DNA of 64,000 nucleotides from Diabrotica undecimpunctata (taxonomy: Eukaryota > Arthropoda > Insecta > Coleoptera > Chrysomelidae). Shown in pieces: positions 20,451 to 31,427 of the stretch; within the stretch, counting starts at the first letter, position 1; each line of letters starts with the position of its first letter. The stretch is from positions 12,277,230 to 12,341,229 of the forward strand of contig NC_092803.1 of assembly GCF_040954645.1 (NCBI RefSeq), written 5' to 3'. Below the pieces are notes generated by a model. The model searched no databases. It had not been told where the DNA came from and was given only the letters and a program-made list of their open reading frames with translations. Both the position numbers and the translations under genes were made by a program.

Positions 20451-21888
20451 TCTCTAATCGTTGTGAATATTTATTACTATGTGACACTATCGCTTCACTC
20501 ACAGTTGGCACTTGTAGAGTATGTCGGTGTTGCTTAGAAACCATGGCGCATCAGTTATTGCTCGTAACACCTTGTTTTGAAATCAGTTTGTGATTTCTAA
20601 GAGTAAATACATACTTACCACTACAGATTAGAAACAAAATAATTTGTAATTTTTTTAATGTAAAATAACAGTATTTTTGTTTGTCTTCGATAGTGCTTTA
20701 AATATTGTGAGAATTTGCTATTAATTGTTATTGGTCGCAAATTCGTCAAATGTACTATAGAAATTGTTCGATCTTTAACAGATGAGAAAATATCTAGTTT
20801 TAAAAACTACTTAGTACTTATTAGTTTGCATGTAAAAATCAATTTCCGTTCATTATAAACAATCTATTTGCTTATTCCGTGATGCCTACTACCTCTTCTG
20901 CAACTTCATTTGAATATTAATCGAGTAAAGACCAACTTAAAAAAAAAACACAGGAAATACACAACAAGAAACAATCGTTTTTATTCATATTGAGATGTTA
21001 AATTCTTACCATCGTGCCAGAAAGAAAAATACCAATTGTACTAGCGTGAAGGTATGTTGATATTGTAGTGTGCCGGAATGTTACGAAACGAGATATCATT
21101 ATTCACGAATAAGTGCATATTAATTTTTTTATTGAGTTGTTTCATTTGATGGTGCCTGACCACGAATGTTTCGAATAGATAAGGTTGCCTGGGAAAATCG
21201 ATACCTAAAAATAGTTCGGGATTTTTGTTTAACTGTACAGAATGATTTCAAAATGAAATAATTTGTAATGCTCTACACTTTAATTCAATTTTCATTTGGT
21301 TCAAACAATATTTACTTTTTTATATGCTGTACAAAACTATTGGTTAATTTTGTCTATTTATATATTTTCCCTTAGAGTCTTCTACGAATAATTGGCACCA
21401 AAGTTTTTGTACAACTCTCTATTCGGTTGTTACACCGTAGATTTAGAGCAAGTAAAGACGACAAAGAAGATGGTGGGTGCACCCTTTAATTAATGATAAA
21501 TTGACCATGGGTTCCTTTGTGACTCTGTACCCAAATTGAGAAAATACCCTTAAAAGTTTTTTAACTATTTCCGAATGAGTATAACATCTTTTGATGAACT
21601 GTTAACTTTATTCAAAGAATGCTTATTACCATGCGAAAATGCAGTGGTGCATGGGATTTTACTCAAAGAAAAACTCGTTGTATCATTAAGGTATTTATTT
21701 ATATTAACTTTTTATATAATCAAGTTCCTTTAAACCCCTCTTTTACGAGGAACTGTTGTGGCACTTGTGAGTATTTATCGTGCCTTAAATATTTAATCAC
21801 GAGTAAAAATTATAAAGAAACTGTTTCACTTTATTTATACGATTGACGCAAAAAAGAAAATAAGATAATTGGAAGAAAAGCGTTAAAT
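20451..21888. other. AT-rich stretch without recognised gene
   Basis: Nothing recognised beyond short frames. Confidence 0.4.
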
Positions 21889-22765
21889 CTGCTAGCCCAG
21901 TCTGGTTAAAAAAAAAGGTGGAAAAATGTTTCGCAGATATCTGAAGCTTTTAAGACATAGGTGGGGGATACTAGATGATGAACAGATGAAAAGATACTCC
22001 TAGTTTTACCTTGCGTTTTTTTTAAGCAATAATTTATGGTCACAATTTGATTTTTTGTCTATAAATTTTTTCCCTTATATTTTAAATAAACAATATTTAT
22101 GTCATTTTTTTATGTCAAGAATATCTTTATATTCCCGTTTTTTTAATTAAAATTGATAAATAATTTACAGAGATATTTGCAAAAAAGCAGTTTTTTTGCA
22201 CTAATTTATAAGTTTTATTAATTTTTTTATTAACAAAATAAAATGGTATTAATACATTTAAACATCAAGGAATTACCATCTTTTAGATTTGTGCGAAATT
22301 TCCCCCCGACCAGTCAAATATTTTATGAGTTATTTAATTTGTTTATCCGTGAGGCTAATTATTTAAACTATTAAGCTTGCCCTATGCGTGATGCTACACA
22401 CACAGCGAATTTCATAGGATTCTTTAAGACTTAGACTATCTCAGAAGTTAAATGCATATTGAGTTTTCATCGAAATTATTTACAAAATAAACGTTTGAAA
22501 AAGGGGTATGTATGTATACTTATAAACAATTGTAATAACTTCTATATTTTTCAAGCGACAGGCTTGTACGTACAACCATTGGATAGCTGGTTAAAAAGCT
22601 CATATTAGAAAATAAAAAACCTTCTATGACCAATAGGAACGAAGTTATTGACTATTTTTAAAAAAATCATATCTTCATTGTTTATAAACATTAAGAAGTA
22701 AAATTTGATGACGGTACTTTCGAAAGATCGACATAGGAAAGTGGAGAGGATATCTGTCTCAGCTC
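21889..22765 (+). repeat. Left arm of a long inverted repeat
   Basis: It matches the reverse complement of 24440-25402 over nearly its whole length. Shared phrases include GCCCAGTCTGGTTA, AATGTTTCGCAGATATCTGA, AATAATTTATGGTCA and ACTTTCGAAAGATCGACATA. It is non-coding and AT-rich. The minus-strand 120-residue frame at its inner end is not recognisable. Confidence 0.85.
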
Positions 22766-23462
22766 CGTTTTTTTTTCGGCATCGGAACTTTGCAACACGT
22801 AGGAATTGCAACACGTAGGAAAAATTTACATTATCTCGGCTTCCTTTGCAGCTGCAAGCCTCTTTTTTTATTCTGGGGTAGCTCGTCGAAATATGAATAA
22901 CTACATAGTTTTCACTGGCCGGAAAATATGGGAAAACTCGGAAAAATTGAGTCCATTTGAAATTCACCCTAAATACTTACTTTTTTTTAATTTGCTCGAA
23001 TAGTCTGTCGCAGTATTAATAATGATGACATAATGTTCACCCCCCATAAATCTCGGAAATTCCCGGAAAATCAACATATGTTTTTTCATTTTATATCAAT
23101 GATGTAATAATATTTATATATTTAAAAAAATAAATTTCAGGTAATTTTTTACACATTATATTATTATATTCCTTATATTAATTATAATTGTTTGTATTTT
23201 TATAACTAACAATATTGATTTTTATTCTATTTTTCTTACAAATATGATATACAATATTAATCTAATCTGCCTTACTGCTTTGATAAAATAAGTCGATTTT
23301 TTCATCACTTGCCTTATTAAATTTTGCAATGTTTATTCAACTTTACTTTTTTTATTTTCTTTACATACATTGGTTTAAAAGTTAAAATTTGGATCATTTA
23401 TTCGACTTCACTGTCAGGTCTGAACCTTTTTGTTGCAGGTTGTTTGTCTTCATTTATTAAGT
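22766..23462. other. Interior of the inverted-repeat structure, non-coding part
   Basis: AT-rich with no coding signal. The short direct repeat TTGCAACACGTAGGAA occurs at about 22791 and 22806. Confidence 0.4.
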
Positions 23463-24430
23463 CAGTATTTCCATACAATAACATATTAATGGGCGATCTT
23501 AATGCCAAGGTGGGTCAAGGTAAGGTAGGAGAACAAGTAGGAAAATATGGGCTTGGAAACAGAAATGACAGAGGAGATCGATTGATTCAATTTTGCCAAA
23601 GTGAAGACTTCGTAATAACAAATACCTTTTTCAAATTACCTCCTCGACGGTTATATACATGGACATCTCCACAACATACCAAAGAAAAAATAGTGAGAAA
23701 TCAAATAGACTACATTATGATAGCAAGGAGCAAATGTACTAAGACGTACCCAGGAGCTGATATAGGCTCAGATCATAACCCGGTAGTTACTGTGATAGAG
23801 GCGAGACAAAAAAAGATTAGAAGACTACACAGAAAGGCACTAGATTTAAATAAACTTAGAAACAAAAATATACGACAAGAAACAGGACAAGAAACAAATG
23901 AAAACCTTCGTTCAGTGCAGCAACAAATTAACTATACAAACAAAGTTAACCAAAAATTAAAGTACATTTAGATTACCCAGAAAAATACAAAGAAATAAAT
24001 AAACACATAAAAAAGAGAATAAAAGAAGCCAAAGAGGAGTCGATTAAAGAACAATGTGAAGAAATGGAAACCTATGAGAAAAAGTACGATGCGTTCAATA
24101 TCCACAAAAAAGTAAAAGAGATAACAGGAAGCATAAAAAAATGCCAAATAGGTAAACTGAAAGACAAAGATGGAAATCTTATTGTAGATCTAGAGAATAA
24201 AATAAAAAGATGGACAGAATACCTGAGTGAATTATTTAAACACGATAGAAACAACTTAACTCAGATAATCAATGCAACTGGGCCAGACATATTGAAAGAA
24301 GAAGTAGAATAGGCAATAAGAAACGCTAAAAATGAAAAAGCAAATGGACCTGATGAAATTTATACAGAACTGTTGAAGCTTTTGAATGATAAATCCCTAA
24401 CCATAATATTAAATTTTGCAGCGAGGAGCT
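23463..24430 (+). pseudogene. LINE fragment: endonuclease end, linker and RT start
   Basis: The plus strand reads 'NILMGDLNAKVGQGKVGE' (apurinic-type endonuclease GDxN motif), 'RLYTWTSPQ', 'NQIDYIMIARSK', 'TYPGADIGSDHNPVV' (catalytic SDH), then a basic linker. A second frame holds 'KDKDGNLIVDLENKIKRW' and 'EYLSELF'. It then reaches the RT start 'EEVE-stop-AIRNAKNEKANGPDEI' and 'TELLKLLND'. The EN motif order and KTYPGAD phrase match family A. It is truncated on both sides and stops near 24430, where the right arm begins. It lies inside the inverted repeat. Confidence 0.8.
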
Positions 24431-24439
24431 AAATCAGTT

Positions 24440-25402
24440 TCCCCTTCACTTTCCTATGTCGATCTTTCGAAAGTAACTTCGTTTCGAAAGGTTTTAAGTT
24501 TCGAAAAATTCGATGAATTTTATAGTTATAAAAGTCAATATAAAGTTTAGATTTTCATTCAAAATTTGTGCAAATTTTACTTCTTAATGTTTATAAACAA
24601 TGAAGATATAATTACCAAAAAAATTGTCGCTAACTTCGTTCCTATTGTTCATAGAAGGTTTTTTTTTTGTTAAATGTGAGTTTTTTTACCCGCTATCTAA
24701 TGGTTGTACGTACAAGTCTGTAGCTTAAAAAATATAGAAGTTATTACAATTGTTTATAAGTAAAAAACATACCCCTTTTTCAAACGTTTATTTTGTAAAT
24801 AATTTCGATGAAAACTCAATATTCATTTAACTTCTGAGATAGTATAGGTCTTAAGGAATCCTATGAAATTTGTTAAATGTGTCTAGCATCATTCATAGGG
24901 CAAGTTCAATGGTTTAAATAATTAGTCCCGGGGATAAACAAATTGAATAACTTATAAACTATTTGACCGATCAGGGGGAACTTTCGCACAAATTTAAAGG
25001 ACGGTAATTCCTCAATGTTGAAATGTATTAATAACATTTTATTTTGTTAATAAAAAAATTAATTAAATTTATAAATTAGTGCAAAAAAACTGTATTTTTG
25101 CAAATATCTCCGTAAATTATTCATCAATTTTGATTGATAAAACGGGAAAATAAAGATATTCTTGATATAAAAAAATGGTATAAATATTGTTTATTTAAAT
25201 TATAAGGGAAAAAACTTATAGATAAAAAATCAAATTCTGACCATAAATTATTGTTTAAAAAAAACGCAAGGTAAAAATAGTAGTATCTTTTTATCTATTC
25301 GTCATCTAGTAACCCCCACCTATGTCTGAAAAGCTTCAGATATCTGCGAAACATTTTGCCGTGAAATCCATGATTTTTGTATAACCAGACTGGGCTAAAC
25401 GT
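24440..25402 (-). repeat. Right arm of the long inverted repeat
   Basis: Reverse-complement partner of 21889-22765, with an extra ~100-140 bp near its inner end (24480-24580). Its outer end, CCAGACTGGGC, adjoins the Harbinger-like piece. Confidence 0.85.
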
Positions 25403-25743
25403 TGTGTAATAGTGCAATGGGGAAAACTCCGTTCTTGTATTCTTCATATTCCATGTTCCAAATACATCTTCTCTTTGGCACTTCATTGATGAACAATTCC
25501 GTATTAAAATTTTTAACTTCCATTGTAGACAAATCACTTTTCAACACGGTACAAGAGACGTCAACAGGGCAAAAGAACGCGCTTGATTGTGAACATGTGT
25601 ACGATCACATACCTCTTCTAGTAACTATAAACGCGGCATTTGAGGTATACTTATTCTACGAGCGCCACGTTTTGACGACGTTGGAGCCCAGGAACGCGGT
25701 GTTAGACAAACGCGGCGTCTAACTTCTTCATGTGTACAGAGCC
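25403..25743 (-). pseudogene. Probable PIF/Harbinger 5' end with start of a MADF-like protein
   Basis: On the minus strand 25743 begins GGCTCTGTACACA, preceded by TAA (TTA at 25744-25746 on plus). That is the kind of end and 3-bp target expected of PIF/Harbinger elements. A GC-rich leader with two GCCGCGTT-like repeats follows. Next comes an ATG near 25528 opening 'EVKNFNTELFINEV' and 'RCIWNMEYEEYKN', which resembles the start of a MADF (Myb/SANT-like) domain. The frame is cut where the inverted repeat arm begins. The MADF match is short, so this is tentative. Confidence 0.4.
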
Positions 25744-25746
25744 TTA

Positions 25747-27107
25747 CAGCGCACCTTTTCTATGTAATTATATAATCTCCTTGTATTATGCTTCTTATGA
25801 ATTCTGAGAGAGCCACATATTCCACTATACAATACGAAAGGATAGTACACTAACAAAAGTAGGCCCGTCTTGTTTTGATATCGCCTCGTATAATATACAA
25901 ACTATGAGGGCTAACTACAGTCCATTGAAATGTTAAATTTTTTAGGTCTTTAGCGTCTTTAAAAGGTCTTTAAATTTCTTAGAGGACGCAATTTTATTTT
26001 TTTTTTGATGTGTTGGAGGGTAAGTTAACCTTAAGTTTAAGTTTGTGTGGTTGCCACCATGTCCCCTGGGCGCCATCTTGGAAAGAAACGTACAAAAGAG
26101 TTTCGCATTGTATCTTGTACAGCAACTAGTCAACAGTTTACAACTTAATTTTTATTCTTTTTTATCATAAAATGGAAAATAAAAAATTTATAAACAAAAA
26201 TAACTAAGCACTTTTAAACAAATTTTATTTTGGGCCATAGAGCTTTTTTGTGGTCATATTACAATAAAATGACAGAGCAATATTATAAAGGGTTTTCAAC
26301 GAATAATTTTCACTACAAATGTGTTTAATTTTATCTATTTTCTCTGTTTTACAGCTCTCCGAGGTTGGCAGGGTCTTGAATGCTTTTCTATTATATATCT
26401 TTTTATTTATAAAATTCATCATTTTCTTAAGATTTCTGTGTTCTTTTTAATTTATTATCGACCCTTTTCACTGCCACCTATGAGGTAGAATATGAAGGTG
26501 CGTTTTTTTACGTGATATCCCCAGTTGGTCTATAGCTGTTAATTAAATGTCATAATACACGTTTTTTGATTGGAAGCTTCACATTTTTTAATTAAAAGCA
26601 GAAGTCATGTTAAAATTGTGTTAGAATCTGTTGGAGAAGCGTTTATAAATAACAAACATAAAATTCTACTTATATGAAAAAGTTTTTAGCAGTTGCTTCA
26701 ATCATAAAACTGTTCCCAACGAATATTGAGAACATCAATGCCCTTAGCTTATCGATGAGGTGCCTAATGCCTTTTTCTTGTACCTACATTGCATCCTGAA
26801 AAATCCTTCTCCGTCGGATTTGACGCAAATGACTCTGATCCTGGAACTGTTATACGCAAATAAGCCAATTGTGCACAAAATCAAAATCAGTCTCTAAAAT
26901 TACTGATACTGAAGATGATGAACTGCTGTTGCTCAGACGAACGAAACTATCCATTCGAATATCACTATAACAATGTGATCACAATGTATAATTAAAAACT
27001 AGCCAAGAAAACATAACTCATTGGCTTAGGGTGACTGTTGATCGATATTACTTATTAAATACTTCCTGTTCTTGTTTGTATGATACGCGTATAAGATATG
27101 GACGCTC
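25747..27107. other. AT-rich stretch without recognised gene
   Basis: Short frames at 25942-26133 and 26225-26422 (minus) have no recognisable motif. Confidence 0.4.
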
Positions 27108-27159
27108 TAACCAACGATAATCTCGACTAACCAACGATATCAAACTTTATCGTTGGTTA
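27108..27159. repeat. Triple TAACCAACGATA motif, two direct and one inverted
   Basis: TAACCAACGATA occurs at 27108-27119 and 27128-27139. Its exact inverse TATCGTTGGTTA is at 27148-27159. The second and third copies can form a 12-bp hairpin with an 8-base loop. Confidence 0.8.
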
Positions 27160-27200
27160 AAACAGCAAAAATACCATTGGATTATATTTGCTACCAGATA

Positions 27201-28207
27201 CGATGTTTTTCATTTTAATTTTGCATATTGCCGCTTAGAGAGCAACACCAATAAAACCTTTCGATACAAATGTACTTCAATATTTTCTTGACATAAATCG
27301 AGAGTTTCGTTACGATACAAGTCATGTAGTAACAGTGAATTTTATGAATTTTAACACCATGTAACATACCCGGATATACAGGCATCTTTGGGTATTTTAA
27401 AGACCTCGATTCAAAAGATCCTTCATGAAGAACTTGGGTTAATAAATTGGTTCCCGTTAGATCCCCCATTTGTTCACAGAAGAGCAAAAAGCGGTTCGCG
27501 TCAATTGGTGTCGAAAAACATTGGTTTAACTAGCTCAAAAACGTATATAGTATTGTTAGTGGCGACGAATCGTGGACTTGGTCCTACGAACCGGAAAATA
27601 AACGCCAAACCGCTGTGTGCGTGTGTCACGATGAGAAAAAAATAACAAAAATGATCCGTTCTGGAAGTGTGTCAAAGAAAATGGTCGCAACTTTTGTGTT
27701 AAAATCTAGTCATGTGCCAACAATTGCTTTAGAAGATCGAAGAATGGTCACCTCTGATTGGTATATAACTGTTTGTTTACCAGAAACTATCGTCAAAATC
27801 CGACAAAGCAACACACAACGGCGAATCATCCTACATCAGGACAATGCAAGTGCTCACATTGACCAAAAGACGATATAGTTTTTGTACTTCAAAACATTAA
27901 ATTGTTAAACCAGTCACCGTATAGCCGCGACCTAAGTTCCAACGACCTCTTCCCGTTTCCAAATGTCTAGAATTTTATGCTTGGGCAGTGGTTCCAGTCA
28001 CCAGAAGAAGCCATTGATGCCTTTAAAACAGCGATTTTAAAGGTGTCAACTGAAGACAGGAATAACTGTTTTACCAATTTGTTTGAACATACACAAAAGT
28101 ATATTAAACTTTGTGGGACATATTTTGATATGCAGTAAAGTACTTTAAGTCCATATATTTTTTCTGTTTATCGCTGTATCCAAAACTAAAAAGACAGCCT
28201 AAATCTA
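27201..28207 (+). mobile_element. mariner (Mos1-like, DD34D) relic 1
   Basis: The left terminus CGATG...TTTTGCATATTGCC follows TA at 27199-27200 and matches the ends of mariner 2. The plus strand then reads 'LGILKTSIQKILHEELGL', frame-shifted 'SGDESWTWSYEPENKRQTAV', 'RSGSVSKKMVATFVLKSSH', 'IILHQDNASAH' (second catalytic D) and 'PYSRDLSSNDLF' (third D kept). It ends near TATTTTGATATGCAGTAA. The N-terminal DNA-binding region is missing because coding text joins directly to the left end. Frameshifts make it inactive. Confidence 0.75.
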
Positions 28208-29170
28208 AAACTCATTACGAAAAATTTTGACACGAGGTCCAAGGATCTACAGAAATTATTTTATTGGTGTATTTAATGAAAACTTCTTTGAAAATGGTAG
28301 TGTGACATTTTTGTTTCGGATTTTCAAATCCATTGCCGTGTATTTGGCGTATTATCAGTTTTAGTACTATACTAGTGAAAAAAATGTTCAATAAAAAATT
28401 TCCATTAAATAACTATAACATAATGATACGATAAAATTATATTACCGCTCATAAATCAGAAATTTACTAAAGTAAATAATAATATGGCGCAGTCAGTAGG
28501 ATAGAAAACCTTTGAATTTCAATAAGTATTATGGTTACTCATATCTATACTTTCAGAATCACAAAACATAACACAAACTAACCTTCTTTCAAATCCCATT
28601 CGATAAATAATAAATTATATCACGGCGAAATCGGAAGGCGATTCAATCCGCCATTACCCAGTTTATACAGCAAAACGAGATAAATACGTGCTCGTCCTAC
28701 GTGCTGACGACTTAATCATTTAAAATGCCACAAAGTTCTCCGTTTTCCGCAAATTGTTTGGATTCCTTTTTTAATGAAAGCGGAAGCACAAATAAATATA
28801 AATTACAACCGATATACGTGACCGGTCGTCTTCATCCACTTTTATACGTTGACCTATGCCAACAAATTGAAACAACGGATCTATTTTTAAAAAGAAGATA
28901 CTTATAGTGGACGTTTGTGTTACCAACGATACTGGACGTTTGCTAAGTGTCACTATGATATCTAACAGAAACGGTAAATTTAAAGGGTTGTTAAAACATT
29001 TTTATTGACAAAAAACTTCAAATTGTAAACTTAATTTTTAATAATTTTGTTTTCTTAAGTTTTGACGTCCACATTGAGAATATAAGAAAAATTTAAAAAG
29101 GGTTTGTGTCGCACCATTCAAAAATTTAAATGTTTTCTATATTTCTATAAAATTTTGTCTAATTTAGATG
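28208..29170. other. Unassigned stretch between two mariners
   Basis: No recognisable coding. A 60-residue plus frame (28725-28907) has no motif. Confidence 0.4.
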
Positions 29171-29172
29171 TA

Positions 29173-30902
29173 CAAAGAATGTCTATGTAGTTTTGCATAT
29201 AGCCATAAAGACAAAACATATATAGACTTAAAGTACTTTATTGCTTTATAAAATATGTCCCACCAAGATTGATACACTTTTGCTTACGTCCAACGTAACT
29301 GGTAAAACAGTTATTTAAGTATTCAGTTGAGACCTGCAAAATTGCTGTTTTAAAGGCATCGAAGCTTTTTCTAGCGATTGGAATTGCTGCCCACTCATTG
29401 AATTCTTGATCTTCTTGGTCTTTGAGAACGTGAAGAAGCTTTTGGGACTTAGGCCGAGGCTATACGGTAGATGGTTTAACAATTCGATGTTTTGAAGTTC
29501 CAAAAACTCTTTTGTCCTTTGGGCAGTTTGAGCACTTACATTTTCCTGATGTAGGATGATTCGCTGTTGTATGTTGCTTTGTCGGAGTTTCCCGATAACT
29601 TCTGGTAAACCTACAGTTATATACCAATCAGAAGTAACCGTTCTTTGATCTTCTAAAACAATTATTGTCATATGAGCAGATTTCGACACAAAAGTTGCGA
29701 CCATTTTCTTTGACACACTTCGAGAACGGATCACTTTTGTTGGTTTTTCCTCATCGTGAAACACCCACACAGCGGATTGGCGTTTATTTTCCTATTCGTA
29801 GGAGTAAATCCAAGATTCGTCGCCACTAACAATACTATAAATGTTTTTGAGCTTCCTTTGTTAAATCGTTCCAATGTTTTTTGACACACAATTGACGCGA
29901 ATCACTTTTTGCTCTTCTGTGAGCAAATGAGAGATCCAATCAACTTCGTAATATCCAGCTCTTCATATAGGATCTTTTGGATCGAGGTATTGGAAATGCA
30001 TAAAGATGTCTCTACCTCTCGGTATGTTACACGGCGGTTATCCTTAATTAGCTGACGAAATGCATCAATGTTTTGCTGTGTGATTGCTGTTTTGGATGGA
30101 CCTGGCGTGGCCTGAGATGCTACGTGTTCTCTGTATTATTTTATGGGTTGGAGGCTTGGACATTAAAGAAAGATGTTTCGGACAGATTAGAAGCCTTCAA
30201 GTTATGGGTCTACAGAAGGATATTAAGAATAAGTTGGGTGGATAGAGTCACGAATGTCGAGGTGTTGAGAAGAATGGGAAAAGATAAAGAGGTTTTAAAT
30301 AGAATTAAAGTTAGAAAACTGCCATATCTGGGACATGTCATGAGGGGCGAGCGTTATAACTTGCTACAATTAATAATGCAAGGAAAAATACAGGGCAGAA
30401 GAAGTCGCGGAAGAAGACGCATCTCCTGGTTAAATAATTTGAGAGCTTGCACTCCTGCTGACCTCTTTAGAGCAGCGGTATCGAAAGTGCGAATTGCCAT
30501 GATGGTTGCCAACCTTCTTAGAGGAGATGGCAAATGAAGAAGAAGAAGGCATGGATTCGTCACTGAGACTGGAGCGATAGCGTTGAAATTCGCAATACCA
30601 ACAGGAAATAGTTGACTGGTGTGATGCTTTATTTCCAAATACAAAAACCATTTTAACGAGACACTACTGTTGGGATAATACTCTCAAACAGTTGTAAAAA
30701 ATTATTGCTCAAACATGTTCTCGGCTAAGATCCAGTTTTCGACCGACTTGCTAATTTCGAAAATTTACTATGTCTACACGACTTATATCGCATTGAAACT
30801 CTCTATTTATGTCAACAAAAGATTACATTCCATTTATGTCGAAAGGTTTGATTGGTGGCGCCCTCTAAGCGGCTATATGCAAAACTACAAAGACAAACCT
30901 CG
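29173..30902 (-). mobile_element. mariner (Mos1-like) relic 2, split by a LINE
   Basis: TA at 29171-29172 and 30903-30904 bracket it. Terminal inverted repeats share TTTTGCATATAGCC plus most of the outer 18 bases. The minus strand reads the N-terminal 'AITQQNIDAFRQLIKDN', 'RVTYREVETSL', 'SGDESWIYSYE', 'EEKPTKVIRSRSVSKKMVAT', 'IILHQENVSAQTAQRT' and 'PYSLGLSPKSFFTF'. The second catalytic D (HQDN) has become E and the third (SPD) has become G, so the enzyme is dead even apart from its frame breaks. Removing the LINE leaves about 1.29 kb, the normal mariner length. Confidence 0.8.
30111..30547 (+). mobile_element. Family-A LINE insertion inside mariner 2
   Basis: A clean single frame from the thumb: 'LRCYVFSVLFYGLEAWTL', 'DRLEAFKLWVYRRILRISW', 'DRVTNVEVLRRMGKDKE', 'KLPYLGHVMRGERYNLLQL', 'GRRSRGRRRISWLNNLRA', 'LFRAAVSKVRIAMMVANL', then TGA inside ATGAAGAAGAAGAA. 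Flanking direct repeats are GGCGTGG (30104-30110) and GGCATGG (30548-30554). The absence of internal stops suggests one of the youngest family-A copies here. Confidence 0.85.
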
Positions 30903-30959
30903 TATGGTATTAGTTCCTTGATTCAAAAGACTTATATTTAAAATATACTACTTCTAAAT

Positions 30960-31235
30960 CTTTTCATAGCAGTACGATCAGCATAATATATGCTAAACTT
31001 TTGAAAAATGAAATTAAAGCAAAATATACAGTTGTGGAAACAGAAGAACAAGTAAGTGTTAGAGCAGGAAGATCTACTGTCGATCACCGATTTAGTATTA
31101 CCCAAACAGTGAAATCAAAAGTATTTAATAAAAAAATACACATTCTATTTGTCAATCTAAAGAAAGCCAATGATAGTGGCTCTCAAAGAAACCTATGGAA
31201 AGTCCTAGAAACTACGACATTAGTGTTGTGCTAAT
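30960..31235 (+). pseudogene. LINE RT fragment (fingers and palm start)
   Basis: The plus strand reads 'AKLLKNEIKAKYTVVETEEQ', 'SVRAGRSTVDHRFSITQTVK' and 'IHILFVNLKKANDS'. This corresponds to the EEQxGFRxGRSTxDHIF and LFVDLKKAYDSV motifs of LINE reverse transcriptases. The first catalytic aspartate of the YD motif region is altered (NLKKAND). It is truncated on both sides. Confidence 0.7.
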
Positions 31236-31427
31236 AAATTCTGTGAATTAGTGGACAGATTCGTATGTAATTATAAGTTCGAATTGTTTCTAATTCTCTT
31301 TGTCCGATTCTTCTAGATCGACGATGATAAAATAAAATGTTGAAGTCGTGGAGTATGACAGCTACTGAATGATTACACTCTAGTTGTTGTTGAGGTAAAA
31401 AATTATAATAGACTGCGCTCCAAACTA

